58,716 nucleotides of DNA, taken from NCBI GenBank assembly GCA_017460225.1, contig JAFUBM010000007.1, forward strand, positions 1 to 58,716, in the 5' to 3' direction. Made by a program: the position numbers and the translations under genes. Below the pieces are notes generated by a model. That model worked only from the letters and a program-made list of their open reading frames with translations. It was not told the DNA's origin and did no database searches. The stretch comes from Candidatus Saccharimonadota bacterium. Its GTDB lineage: Bacteria > Patescibacteriota > Saccharimonadia > Saccharimonadales > Saccharimonadaceae. This document shows, in pieces, positions 6,430 through 15,059 of the stretch (its first letter is position 1; every line of letters begins with the position of its first letter).

Positions 6430-9317
6430 TGGCGGATGGAGAGGGAGCCGGAGGGGTGGGCGGAGTCCATCCGGAGGAAGCCGTCGTCATCGGCGGCGGT
6501 GAGAACGCCGTCGCCGTTGGTGTCGTGAGACGGAGTGGAGATGTGGGGCGGGGTAGGCTGGGGCGTGGCGACAGGTGGTTGCGGGGCGGCGGGCTTTTTG
6601 CCGCGAGAGCGGCGGGACTTCTTCCCTGGCTTTTTGTCGGAAATGATTTCTGGCTGGACAGTGCCCTCTTCTTTGTGCTTTTCTTCGAGGAGTTTGCCGA
6701 GGTCTTTCAAGCCGGGGCGGTCGAACTTTTCTTCCATGGTGTTGGGGGAGAGCTTCATTTTCTTGAACTCGGCGCGAGTGCGGTCTGGGTTATAGGACTT
6801 AGACTTGGGAATGTCGGCGGACTTGAAGACGAACTTGGGCGCAAAATCGTCCGTAGTTCCCTGTTCGCTGGTGAGCCGGCCGGAGTCGGAGAGCTCCTTT
6901 TTGTATTTTTCGCTAGCCTCGATGGTCTCGCGGATGTCGTCTTCGACGTCGGCGCGAGGACGCGAGTAGAGCTCGCGGGAGGACTCGATGATGGCGTCGA
7001 GATGATCTTCGGGCGGCTCAGGAATCGACAGGGTAGTGGCGGAGAAGGCCGGGACTTTCTCTCCACCGATAATCATGCTGATGATGAAGTTGCGGTTGTT
7101 CATTTGAATCAAATCGGAAGCGTCGAAGGTGGGCTCGAATTGTTTAACGAGGAGCGGGGCGTCGTCGGCGGAGACACGGAAGCTGATGGTTGTACCGACG
7201 TTGCCAAAGACTGCGTCGCGGACGGAATCGGTCATCTGGGCGATGTATTGGTTGGCAACGGTGAGGTTTAGGCCATACTTGCGAGCTTCGGAGAGAATCA
7301 CGGCGAAGGAATCGGTGGCGAAGTTTTGGAACTCGTCGACGTAGAGATAGAACGGGCGACGATCTTTAACGTCGGGGATGTCGGAACGGGACATGGCGGC
7401 AAGCTGGACTTTAGTAACGAGAAAAGCGCCAAGGATGCCAGCGTTGTCTTCGCCGATGAGGCCTTTACTGAGGTTAACAACGAGGATTTTGCCTTCGTCC
7501 ATGATTTTGCGGATGTCGAAGCTGGACTTGGGCTGGCCGATGATGTTGCGGATGATGGGGTTGGCGGTGAAGGCGCCAACTTTGTTTAAGACTGGGGCGA
7601 TGGATTCGGTAACTTGTTTGTCGCCCCAGGTACCAAACTCTTGTTTCCAGAATTGGAGGACAGTGACGTCTTTGCAATAGTCGAGAGTTTCTTTTCTAAA
7701 ATCTTTGTCGGTCAACATCCGGGAGATGTCGAGGAGGGTGGTCTCTGGGCGGTCAAGCAGGGCGAGGAGAGTGTAGCGTAAGATGTGCTCGAGGCGGGGA
7801 CCCCAAGAGTCGCCAAACATACGTTTCAAAACGCCGATGACTTCGGAGGAGACGTTGGGCTTTCTAGCCGGGTCGGAGAGCTCGAGCGGATTAAAGGCAA
7901 CGGGGTGGGCGGTGTCGGCGGGGTTGAAATAGACGACGTCTTTAATCCGGCTTTCTGGAATGAAGCGGAGGTTGTTGACGGCAAAGTCGCCGTGGGGGTC
8001 GATGATGCAGTAGCCTTGGTTGTAGAAGATGTCGGAGAGGGCAAAGAGCTCAAGCAGGCCGGATTTGCCGGCGCCGGTCTGACCGATAATGTAGACGTGG
8101 CGGGAGCGATCGCGACGGAGGAGGCCAAACTGATGGTTGATGCCACGGAAGTTGGTGAGGCCGAAGGCGGAGATGTTTTCGTCGCTCGCGGGGTTGCCGG
8201 TGAGGAGCGGGAGCTTAGCTGGGGGCTCGGCGGTTTTGCTGTTGGCCCAGACGATGTTGGGAGTCTCGACGGAAGTGTGGGGTAGGTGATAGACGGAGGC
8301 GAGCTCGCTGATGTTTAGAATGAAGCCGTGGTCGGTGAATTGGCGGAGTTTGTAGGCGTCTAGGGCTTCTGGGTCGAAGGTGCTGCCGAGCATCTTGAAG
8401 CCGTTGAGATTGGTGGAGTTGTATTGTTTGAAGGTACCGACGAGGGCCTGCATATTGAGCTTGGCGTTGACTTCGTCGGAGCCGAGGTAAGCCAGGCGGA
8501 TTTTGACTTCATAGCCGAGCTTAGTGGCCTTTTCTTCGGCCTTAGAGATGCGGGTTTTGTCGCGCTCGGAAATCTCGACGGTGGTGGTAGTCCCCTCTCC
8601 GCCGCTAGGGGGCGTCCAGAGAGCGCCAAGCGCTTGGACGAGCCATTTGGAGTCGAAGATACCGCCAGAGGAGCCGGTTTTGACGGTCTTGATCCATTTG
8701 TCGGTGATGGACTTGTGCCAATCATCGGCGATGGGGCGGGCGAGAATCTGAATCCAGAGCTCTTCGTCGGAATCGGTGCCGAGCTTAGCGAGAGTGCCGG
8801 TAATGCCGGCGAGCGGGTCGACCTCGAAGTTGTCGAAAGTCTTGATCGGGAGGGCGGAATCTTCCGTTAGAGTTAGCTCGGAGGAGTAGATAAGCGAGTG
8901 CTTGGCGCGGTTGTCAACGTAATCTTCGTCGCATTTGTAGATTTGGACGGTGGGGTATTGGGAGTAAATCTGGCCTTCGACAAAAGACTGGAGAATCTTG
9001 GGGACCCAGGCATAGAAGCGGATTTGGCCGCCGGAGGAGACAATCTCGAAAGAAAGGTGTTCTTGGACGCCACCGGAGTTTTTGAGCTCGTTTTTGTCAC
9101 GCAGGATGCCGTGGAGCGAGGCAAAGAGCTGCTCGGCGGCGAGCTCCTTTTTGTCGTTGGTACGAGGGATTTCTAGCATAAGGAGGACGGAGTCGACGTT
9201 GAGAATCTTGAGGCGGTTGGCGGACTTGTAGTTGCGGTAGGTCAGATACGCAAAAATCCCGACCAGCGGAATCCAAATGATTGGCGACAAAATAATTTTG
9301 ATAAGCGCAGCTAACAT
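6426..9317 (-). CDS. VirD4/TraG-like membrane ATPase (type IV secretion/DNA transfer family)
   Basis: About 963 residues. An N-terminal membrane segment (MLAALIKIILSPIIWIPLVGIFAYLTY) precedes a large middle region. The RecA-like ATPase has Walker A GQTGAGKSGLL (about 411-421), CIIDPHGDF, LYVDEFQNFATDSF (Walker B) and ANQYIAQM, with a charged, proline-rich tail ending HPSGSLSIRH. Such ATPases are hexameric motors of conjugation, DNA-uptake or secretion systems. No other secretion genes are nearby, so the substrate is unknown; in CPR genomes related ATPases often accompany type IV pili. Start ATG 9317 is chosen because an extended -10 (TGCTATAAT) ends 6 nt before it; the alternative start at 9344 would lie upstream of that promoter. 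The 3' end is duplicated at 2961. Confidence 0.8.
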   Translation of the reverse strand: MLAALIKIILSPIIWIPLVGIFAYLTYRNYKSANRLKILNVDSVLLMLEIPRTNDKKELAAEQLFASLHGILRDKNELKNSGGVQEHLSFEIVSSGGQIRFYAWVPKILQSFVEGQIYSQYPTVQIYKCDEDYVDNRAKHSLIYSSELTLTEDSALPIKTFDNFEVDPLAGITGTLAKLGTDSDEELWIQILARPIADDWHKSITDKWIKTVKTGSSGGIFDSKWLVQALGALWTPPSGGEGTTTTVEISERDKTRISKAEEKATKLGYEVKIRLAYLGSDEVNAKLNMQALVGTFKQYNSTNLNGFKMLGSTFDPEALDAYKLRQFTDHGFILNISELASVYHLPHTSVETPNIVWANSKTAEPPAKLPLLTGNPASDENISAFGLTNFRGINHQFGLLRRDRSRHVYIIGQTGAGKSGLLELFALSDIFYNQGYCIIDPHGDFAVNNLRFIPESRIKDVVYFNPADTAHPVAFNPLELSDPARKPNVSSEVIGVLKRMFGDSWGPRLEHILRYTLLALLDRPETTLLDISRMLTDKDFRKETLDYCKDVTVLQFWKQEFGTWGDKQVTESIAPVLNKVGAFTANPIIRNIIGQPKSSFDIRKIMDEGKILVVNLSKGLIGEDNAGILGAFLVTKVQLAAMSRSDIPDVKDRRPFYLYVDEFQNFATDSFAVILSEARKYGLNLTVANQYIAQMTDSVRDAVFGNVGTTISFRVSADDAPLLVKQFEPTFDASDLIQMNNRNFIISMIIGGEKVPAFSATTLSIPEPPEDHLDAIIESSRELYSRPRADVEDDIRETIEASEKYKKELSDSGRLTSEQGTTDDFAPKFVFKSADIPKSKSYNPDRTRAEFKKMKLSPNTMEEKFDRPGLKDLGKLLEEKHKEEGTVQPEIISDKKPGKKSRRSRGKKPAAPQPPVATPQPTPPHISTPSHDTNGDGVLTAADDDGFLRMDSAHPSGSLSIRH
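6430..6460. repeat. 31-bp direct repeat, copy 2 (3' end of the ATPase gene)
   Basis: Encodes the last residues HPSGSLSIR of the ATPase. Identical to 2961-2991; together they flank a 3.4-kb segment. Confidence 0.9.
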
Positions 9318-9323
9318 ACAGAA

Positions 9324-9332
9324 ATTATAGCA
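9324..9332 (-). promoter_or_regulatory. Extended -10 (TGCTATAAT) of the ATPase gene
   Basis: TATAAT at 9324-9329 with TGC before it, 6 nt from the ATG at 9317. No good -35, as expected for an extended -10 promoter. The transcript would be leaderless. Confidence 0.75.
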
Positions 9333-9356
9333 TAAAAAGCGCAAAAAGGCGAAAGG

Positions 9357-10388
9357 TTATGCTTTTAGGGTGTAGGAGTTTTTGTCGACGCGAGTGAAGA
9401 TGTCTTTGTTTTGGAGATTCAAGAGAATGGTGGTTTCTTTGACCTTGCGGGATTTGAGGACTTCAGCGACGATTTCTTCACGCGAGGCGGGGCGGCCGAG
9501 ATTCTTGAGGAAATTGATGATGATTTCTGAGACGGTGCCCTTTTTGTAGCCCCAAGTGTCGAGAGCGTAGATGCCGCGACCAATCAGGACAAAGCGCGGG
9601 TCTTTGATGAGTTCGTTGTGGATGGCTTGGGTGGTGACGTTTTTGCGGCGGAAGTTGGACTCGGCGATGGCGGTGGCAATGTCGTTGAAGTGCATCGGCT
9701 CCTTACGGGTGTCGAGAATGACGTAGATTTTGTCACGAATGTTTTTAGGGTTGACAGTAGGCCATTTGGCAAGACCCCAGAGACCGTTGAGCGAAGCGAG
9801 GGCTTTGGACAGGGAGGCGATGGCGGCAATCTGGGACGGGTGCTCATAGGAGAGCCGAGAATCGAGCTCGTCGAGGGAGAGGGGCTGTTTGTTTTCTTTG
9901 ATTAGTTTGACAATCTCGTCAACTTTGGCGCGGATGGCTTTTTCGTCGCCAGCATCGGCGATAGCGAGAGCGCCCCAGTATTTGTCGTTTTCTGGGAGGA
10001 TGGTAAGGGCGGAAGAGATGTCGCCCAGGAACGTCAGCGCGGATTTTTCGGCGGCGGTAGCGGGGCGGTTGTAGATTTTTTCGGCAAGGACGGAGATGCG
10101 AGCGGCGCGGCCAAGCTCAGAGAGACTACGGATGATGACCTTTTCGGCGGCGGCGAGCTCAGGGATTTTCCCTTCCCCGGCGGCCAGGCGGAGGCGAATC
10201 AAGATAACTTTTTCGAGCTGGCGGACGCGTTCACGGGTGACGGAAAGACTTTCACCGATTTGTTCTAGCGTCTCTTTGTGGCCATCGAGACCAAAACGCT
10301 TCTCGACGATTTTGCGCTCGCGATCTTGTTCGATAATCTGTAGGCTGCCCTTGATTGCGTTTGCAATCAAGTCCGCGTTTTGTTCCAT
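9357..10388 (-). CDS. Sigma-70 region 4 / HARE-HTH fusion, predicted transcription regulator
   Basis: 343 residues. Residues about 15-70 match sigma-70 region 4: VEKRFGLDG, TLEQIGESLSVTRERVRQLEK, the helix-turn-helix that reads -35 elements and binds the beta flap. Residues about 212-275 look like a HARE-HTH domain (KIYVILDTRKEPMHFNDIATAI ... FVLIGRGIYAL), the fold of the RNA polymerase delta subunit of Firmicutes. A further winged helix follows (about 280-340, GRPASREEIVAEVLKSRKVKETTI). There is no region 2, so it cannot be a complete sigma factor; it probably modulates RNA polymerase. Promoter TTGACA-17-TATTAT lies upstream, and AAGGA precedes the ATG. It sits between topA and the ATPase gene. 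Confidence 0.8.
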   Translation of the reverse strand: MEQNADLIANAIKGSLQIIEQDRERKIVEKRFGLDGHKETLEQIGESLSVTRERVRQLEKVILIRLRLAAGEGKIPELAAAEKVIIRSLSELGRAARISVLAEKIYNRPATAAEKSALTFLGDISSALTILPENDKYWGALAIADAGDEKAIRAKVDEIVKLIKENKQPLSLDELDSRLSYEHPSQIAAIASLSKALASLNGLWGLAKWPTVNPKNIRDKIYVILDTRKEPMHFNDIATAIAESNFRRKNVTTQAIHNELIKDPRFVLIGRGIYALDTWGYKKGTVSEIIINFLKNLGRPASREEIVAEVLKSRKVKETTILLNLQNKDIFTRVDKNSYTLKA

Positions 10389-10435
10389 TGAGTTTTTCCT
10401 TATTCCACCCCGTTAATAATATTAAACTTGTTTTT

Positions 10436-10464
10436 ATAATATCATAAAAAATAGATGTTGTCAA
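10436..10464 (-). promoter_or_regulatory. Promoter of the sigma4-HARE gene
   Basis: -35 TTGACA (10459-10464), 17-bp spacer, extended -10 TGATATTAT (-10 at 10436-10441). Leader about 40 nt. A second candidate, TTGCAT-18-TACAAT, lies about 60-85 bp further upstream, just past the topA stop codon. Confidence 0.8.
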
Positions 10465-10549
10465 CTGGATTAGCTCGACATTCTAAGGTGCAATTTATCT
10501 GTTGCAGTTATTGTAGCACAAATTTTACAAAAAATGCAAGAAAATTATG

Positions 10550-12901
10550 CTAGCGTTTACTTTTTGTGGTTTTCTTGCGTGATGAGGAAGATTTTTTGGC
10601 GGAAGATTTGGCGGTGCGCTTTTTGACGGCGGTGGCGCCAGTGAGGGCCTTGGTGCCAAATTTTTTGAGTAACATTTCTTCGGCTTGTTTTTGGGTGAGC
10701 TTTTTAGCGTCGACGTCTTTGGGGATTTTCAGGTTGTTGCGGCGGCCGAGACCCTTGATGTAGGGACCGTAGGCGCCGTTGATAATCATAATGCCATTGC
10801 CAAAATCTTTGATGATGGATTTGAGTTTTGCTTCGTAAAGGGAGTTGGCGGTGGCAAAATCGACGGTGTAGGGGTCGTAGTCTTTGATGGCGATGTTATG
10901 TTTGCCGGCCTTAAGATAAGGGCCAAAGGGGCCAGAGGCAGCGATGAGCTCGGTGCCGTCTTTGGCGTATCCGAGGGAGCGCGGTAGAGCGGGGAGGGAG
11001 AGCTGTTGGATAGCTTCCTTTAGGGTAACATCTTTGACGGTCTTCCCTTCTGGGAGAGGCGCAAAGCGAGGCTTCTCGCCGGAATCCTTTTCGTTGAGAC
11101 CGAGCTGGATGAAGCCACCGTTTTTGCCGATTTTGGCGAAAATCGGTTTGCCAGTGGCGGGGTCGGGCCCCAGCTCAGTAGCGGAATTATAACGGTCGAG
11201 GAAAGAGGAATGGTCGATGAGCTCGGAGAAGGGGGTGTAGAAGTCGCGAAGCATCTTGACGCGGTCGAGCTTTTTCTCGGCGATGAGGTCGAGCTTTTGT
11301 TCGACGTCGGCGGTGAAGCCGTAATCGACGATTTGGTCAAAATGGTCGGTGAGAAAGTCGGAAACGAGCTCGCCGACAGGAGTGGGGAGGAGCTTGCCTT
11401 TGGTAGCGCCGGATTTTTCTTGAACGAGCTGGCGGGAGAGCTGGCCGCCTTGTAGAGTGAGTTCGATGACGTTGCGGGAGCGACCTTCGCCTTCGCCCTT
11501 GATGACATAGCCGCGGGATTGGATGGCGGACATAATGGAAGCGTAAGTAGACGGGCGGCCGATACCGAGCTCTTCGAGCTTTTTGACAAGAGAACCTTCG
11601 GTGTAGCGGGCAGGGGGCTTAGCAAAAGTCTGGCGGGCGGACAAATTTGCGGCGCGGACGGAACTTCCGACAGAAAGGGGCGGGAGCTCGAGATCTTTGG
11701 ACTTGCCATAGACTTTGAGAAAACCGTCGAAGATGATGACTTCGCCGCGAGCGGTGAAGACTTTTTCAGGAGCGGTGCTTGGCTTTAGGGAGATGACAGT
11801 TTTGGCGACGCGGGCGTTGGCCATCTGGGTCGCGAGAGTGCGAGCGCGGATGAGAGAGTAGAGTTTGCGTTCGTATTCGGTTTTGCCGGCGACGGGGACT
11901 TCGATGTGAGTGGGGCGGATGGCTTCGTGGGCTTCTTGGGCGCCGGCGGATTTGGTCTTAAAGTGGCGGACGTGGAGATAATCTTTGCCGTAAGTCTCTT
12001 CGATGTAGTGGGCGATGCTGCCGAGGGCTTGGGAAGAAAGGTTGAGGGAGTCAGTACGGTGGTAGGTGATGTGGCCGGACTGGTAGAGAGCCTGGGCGGC
12101 GCGCATGGTGGTAGAAGAGGAGAAGCCGAGGCGGGCGTTGGCCTCAATCTGGAGAGCGGCGGTGGCGAAGGGGACGGGATTGGGCTTAGCGCCCTCGGTT
12201 TTGTCGACGGCGGAGACGGAGAAGCTAGCGTCTTTAAGCGATTCGAGAAGGCTCTTAGCGGCGTCTTCGGTAGCGGGAGAACCCTTTTCTAGCGTGGCGA
12301 GAAAATCGGAGCCGTCCGGCGTGAGGAAAGTGCCGGAGATTTTGAAGTTAAACTTTTCCCCAAAGCTTTCGACTTCGCGCTCTTTCTCGACGACAAGGCG
12401 AAGAGCGGGAGACTGGACACGCCCGGCAGAGATGGCGCCGGGGACTTTGCGGCGGACGACGCCGGAGAGGTCAAAACCAACGAGCATATCGAGAGTTTGG
12501 CGGGCTTGTTGGGAAGAAACCATGGCCATATCGACAGTGCGGGGGGATTTGATCGCGGCTTCGAGGGCAGGTTTGGTGATTTCGTGGAAGGTGATGCGGT
12601 GAGTGGAGGCGGGGAGCTTAAGGACTTCGAGCAGATGCCAAGAAATGCTTTCTCCTTCGCGGTCTTCATCGGTAGCGAGCCAGACGGTGTCGGCGGATTT
12701 GACGGCTTTTTTGAGCTCTGAGACGACTTTTTTGTGGCCGGGGTCGATTTCGTAAGTGACGGCAAAGTCGTTTTTGACGTCGACCTTGGTGTCCTTGCGA
12801 ATGTGACCGACAGAAGACAAGACATGAAAATCCTTGCCAAGGTATTTTTCGATGGTTTTGGCCTTGGCGGGAGACTCGACGATGACTAGGTTTTTTGGCA
12901 T
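10550..12901 (-). CDS. topA: DNA topoisomerase I
   Basis: 783 residues; type IA topoisomerase that relaxes negative supercoils. The TOPRIM domain starts at once (NLVIVESPAKAKTIEKYLG), with DEDREGESISWH metal ligands around residues 105-116. The active-site tyrosine is in ITYHRTDS (about 303-310); the usual residue before R is M, here H. The tail has no CxxC zinc fingers. It carries two or more topoisomerase C-terminal repeats (GPFGPYLKAG, GAYGPYIKGLG) and ends in a lysine/serine-rich stretch (AKKSSSSRKKTTKSKR) that could bind DNA. An extended -10 (TGCTATAAT, 12911-12919) ends 9 nt before the ATG, so the mRNA is nearly leaderless. Confidence 0.95.
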   Translation of the reverse strand: MPKNLVIVESPAKAKTIEKYLGKDFHVLSSVGHIRKDTKVDVKNDFAVTYEIDPGHKKVVSELKKAVKSADTVWLATDEDREGESISWHLLEVLKLPASTHRITFHEITKPALEAAIKSPRTVDMAMVSSQQARQTLDMLVGFDLSGVVRRKVPGAISAGRVQSPALRLVVEKEREVESFGEKFNFKISGTFLTPDGSDFLATLEKGSPATEDAAKSLLESLKDASFSVSAVDKTEGAKPNPVPFATAALQIEANARLGFSSSTTMRAAQALYQSGHITYHRTDSLNLSSQALGSIAHYIEETYGKDYLHVRHFKTKSAGAQEAHEAIRPTHIEVPVAGKTEYERKLYSLIRARTLATQMANARVAKTVISLKPSTAPEKVFTARGEVIIFDGFLKVYGKSKDLELPPLSVGSSVRAANLSARQTFAKPPARYTEGSLVKKLEELGIGRPSTYASIMSAIQSRGYVIKGEGEGRSRNVIELTLQGGQLSRQLVQEKSGATKGKLLPTPVGELVSDFLTDHFDQIVDYGFTADVEQKLDLIAEKKLDRVKMLRDFYTPFSELIDHSSFLDRYNSATELGPDPATGKPIFAKIGKNGGFIQLGLNEKDSGEKPRFAPLPEGKTVKDVTLKEAIQQLSLPALPRSLGYAKDGTELIAASGPFGPYLKAGKHNIAIKDYDPYTVDFATANSLYEAKLKSIIKDFGNGIMIINGAYGPYIKGLGRRNNLKIPKDVDAKKLTQKQAEEMLLKKFGTKALTGATAVKKRTAKSSAKKSSSSRKKTTKSKR

Positions 12902-12910
12902 ATAGTTTTT

Positions 12911-12919
12911 ATTATAGCA
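12911..12919 (-). promoter_or_regulatory. Extended -10 (TGCTATAAT) of topA
   Basis: TATAAT 12911-12916 with TGC before it, 9 nt from the start codon. It lies in the 10-bp gap after the pth stop codon. Confidence 0.75.
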
Positions 12920-13418
12920 TTGTTGTCAAGTCAGACAGGATTTTGGGAAGTTTGGCCTTTTCGCTTTCGGTGAATTTTGAGAGCACAAAATCGACATCAC
13001 CGAGCTTAGTGCGGAGCTCGTCGTTCCCTGTTCCGAGACGGAGACGAGCAAAATTTTCCGTCCCGAGATGCTGGATGATGGATTTGAGGCCGTTGTTGCC
13101 GCCGGCAGAGCCTTTTTGGCGGAGGCGGGTGGTGCCGAAGGGGAGGTTAAAATCGTCGCAGATGACAAGGAGGTTTTCTAGCGGGATTTTGTAGAAATCG
13201 AGAAAGGCGCGGACGGCGAGGCCGGAATCGTTATAGAACGTTTGGGGCTTGAGATAAATAGTGTCGTTGACTTTGGCGTAGACGGCGCCGAACTTCTCGT
13301 GCGGCTCCCAAGTCCAACTGTTTTGTTTGAACAAAAAGTCTAGGGCGAGAAAGCCGAAGTTATGACGGGTAAAATTGTATTGATTGCCTGGATTGCCGAG
13401 GCCAACGATGAGATGCAT
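12912..13418 (-). CDS. pth: Peptidyl-tRNA hydrolase
   Basis: 168 residues, slightly short for the family (about 180-200). Recycles peptidyl-tRNA released from stalled ribosomes. Conserved elements: LIVGLGNPGNQYNFTRHNFGF at residues 3-23 (includes the asparagine and the catalytic histidine of TRHNxG), YLKPQTFYNDSG (normally KPxTYMNxSG, so the M is replaced by Y), VICDDFNLPFGTTRLRQKGSAGGNNGLKSI, and FARLRLGTG. An extended -10 TGTTATAAT ends 6 nt before the ATG, giving a leaderless mRNA. Its stop lies 10 nt before the topA start, but topA has its own -10 in that gap. Confidence 0.95.
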   Translation of the reverse strand: MHLIVGLGNPGNQYNFTRHNFGFLALDFLFKQNSWTWEPHEKFGAVYAKVNDTIYLKPQTFYNDSGLAVRAFLDFYKIPLENLLVICDDFNLPFGTTRLRQKGSAGGNNGLKSIIQHLGTENFARLRLGTGNDELRTKLGDVDFVLSKFTESEKAKLPKILSDLTTML

Positions 13419-13424
13419 GATTTT

Positions 13425-13433
13425 ATTATAACA
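13425..13433 (-). promoter_or_regulatory. Extended -10 (TGTTATAAT) of pth
   Basis: TATAAT 13425-13430 preceded by TGT; 6 nt from the start codon. Confidence 0.75.
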
Positions 13434-13452
13434 CTTAGCATCCCGAGTGCGT

Positions 13453-13480
13453 AAAAAAGAGCGCAGAAAACTGCGCTCTT
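13453..13480 (-). terminator. Terminator of phoH
   Basis: AAGAGCGCAG pairs with CTGCGCTCTT around a 4-nt loop, followed on the minus strand by TTTTTT. It partly overlaps the palindrome at 13476-13495. Confidence 0.85.
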
Positions 13481-13495
13481 AAGGTACCTTAAGAG
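13476..13495. repeat. Perfect 20-bp palindrome between phoH and its terminator
   Basis: CTCTTAAGGTACCTTAAGAG is its own reverse complement. Its left half shares five bases with the terminator stem, so the two structures compete in RNA; as DNA it could be an operator. Confidence 0.7.
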
Positions 13496-13511
13496 GTACT
13501 TGCGAGGAGGG

Positions 13512-14975
13512 TTAGGTAAAGTACGTGGCGATGGCTCTGGCGGCACGGGAACGGGTGATGTCGTGCGGGAAGAGCGTGATGACGGCAGCTTCGGGTTTGC
13601 CGGCCAGCTTGGACGCAGAATACGACAGGCCGTTGGAAGTAGCGTTGAGATGGGGGTTAGTGGTTTGCGTGGGGTCGCCCATAATAACCATCTTGGAGCC
13701 GTCGGCCGGACGAGAAAGCAGGGCTTTGGCTTGGTAGCGCTCCATGTCTTGGAACTCGTCGTAAATGATAAAACTATCGGCGAGCGAGCGGCCACCCATG
13801 TTGATGACAGACTCAAATTCGATTTTGTGGTCTTTGACGAGACGTTCGAATTGGTCGTAAGCGGAGCCAAGGCCAGTGTTGCCTTTTTCTGCCAGCTTTT
13901 CGCGATTGTTTCCGTTTTGGAGCTTCAAAATCTGGATGTAGTTGTCTTCTATGGGCTTGGCTTTGGCGCGAGTTTTGTTGGTGGCGTCTCCTGGGAGAAA
14001 ACCGATTTCGGCGCCAAGAGCGCCATCGCGCGGGCAAACAAAGATGCGTTCATAGACGTCTGCTACGCCGCCGTTGGTAAGAAAATGCCCCGCGGCGAGC
14101 GAGAGAAACGTTTTGCCCGTGCCGAAAATGCCGGAAATAACTACGATGGGGATTTCTTCCACAGGGGCGAGTAGAGCTTCCATTACCATGGCCTGACCAG
14201 CCGAACGAGGCCAGAACTTTTGAACAAGGCCGCGGTCGATAGGCAGGCGGAAATGCAGCGGGAGCAGAGTACCGGTTGTGGGGTCGCAACGGCCGATGTT
14301 TTTCCAACTACGATTGTGAGCCTCGGGATAGTCGCCAGTAAACTCGACAAATTCGTTGGGTAAAAGCGGTGATTGGTCGGGGAAAGCTTGTTTCCACTCG
14401 AGAGGGTCGATTTTGTGGTTAGAAAACCAGAGACTGGAGACTTCAAAGGGTAGTTCGACGGTGCGGCGGCCAGTATAAACTTCGGGATTGACCATGGCAA
14501 CGTCAATGTTGTGGAGATAGCTGAGAATAGCTAAGGGATCGGAGCCGGTCATGATAGCGAGGTTAGTGGCGTTGATTTTGGTGCGTTCGTCGAAAAACTT
14601 GCGATTTTCGCAATCGAAACAGAAGTTGGCGGTGGCGATAGCTTGAGCCTTGGAACTGCGCGGATTGAGCTTGGGCGAGAAATGCAGGAGTTCGCTGTCG
14701 ATAATTTGCAGCTGCATACCGTTCTCAAACGTGTAATATTCGAGTTGGGCTTCGTGCAATTTGCGGAGAATTTCTCCGCGAAAGATGCCTTGCAGTTCGC
14801 GGGCGGCTTCTCCTCGAGACGTTTGCTCGTTATGAAAATCATCTATGCGATAAAGATATGTGTCCGGGATGAGAAGTCGGCGGGCCTTTGGCTTGGTCTC
14901 GGCGGTCGGAGTTAAAAAACTGGGATTGCCAATTAAAACGTCGAGACCGGGGACGAGATATTTGTGGAACGCCAT
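13512..14975 (-). CDS. phoH: PhoH-like ATPase with N-terminal PIN-like domain (PhoH2 type)
   Basis: About 487 residues. The C-terminal half is a PhoH P-loop ATPase: SGIFGTGKTFLSLAAGHFL (Walker A, about 270-277), SFIIYDEFQDM (Walker B), MGDPTQTTNP and ITRSRAARAIA. The N-terminal half resembles a PIN domain as in PhoH2 (LIPDTYLYRIDDF; INATNLAIMTGSDPLAILSYL; NPEVYTGRR), but the acidic metal ligands are not clearly conserved, so nuclease activity is doubtful. PhoH2 proteins couple an RNA helicase-type ATPase to a PIN ribonuclease. Start ATG 14975 has AGGAGG about 8 nt upstream. The leader is about 50 nt, from a promoter that overlaps the divergent adhesin promoter. Confidence 0.88.
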   Translation of the reverse strand: MAFHKYLVPGLDVLIGNPSFLTPTAETKPKARRLLIPDTYLYRIDDFHNEQTSRGEAARELQGIFRGEILRKLHEAQLEYYTFENGMQLQIIDSELLHFSPKLNPRSSKAQAIATANFCFDCENRKFFDERTKINATNLAIMTGSDPLAILSYLHNIDVAMVNPEVYTGRRTVELPFEVSSLWFSNHKIDPLEWKQAFPDQSPLLPNEFVEFTGDYPEAHNRSWKNIGRCDPTTGTLLPLHFRLPIDRGLVQKFWPRSAGQAMVMEALLAPVEEIPIVVISGIFGTGKTFLSLAAGHFLTNGGVADVYERIFVCPRDGALGAEIGFLPGDATNKTRAKAKPIEDNYIQILKLQNGNNREKLAEKGNTGLGSAYDQFERLVKDHKIEFESVINMGGRSLADSFIIYDEFQDMERYQAKALLSRPADGSKMVIMGDPTQTTNPHLNATSNGLSYSASKLAGKPEAAVITLFPHDITRSRAARAIATYFT

Positions 14976-15030
14976 AATAGTTCCCTCCTTGTTAAAATAC
15001 TGGCTGGAGTGTAACCAGACCTTGGCCTTG

Positions 15031-15059
15031 ATTATACGAGAGGGGGTTGATTTTTCCAA
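15031..15059 (-). promoter_or_regulatory. phoH promoter
   Basis: -35 TTGGAA (15054-15059), 17-bp spacer, -10 TATAAT (15031-15036). The -35 lies within the spacer of the divergent adhesin promoter. Confidence 0.75.
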
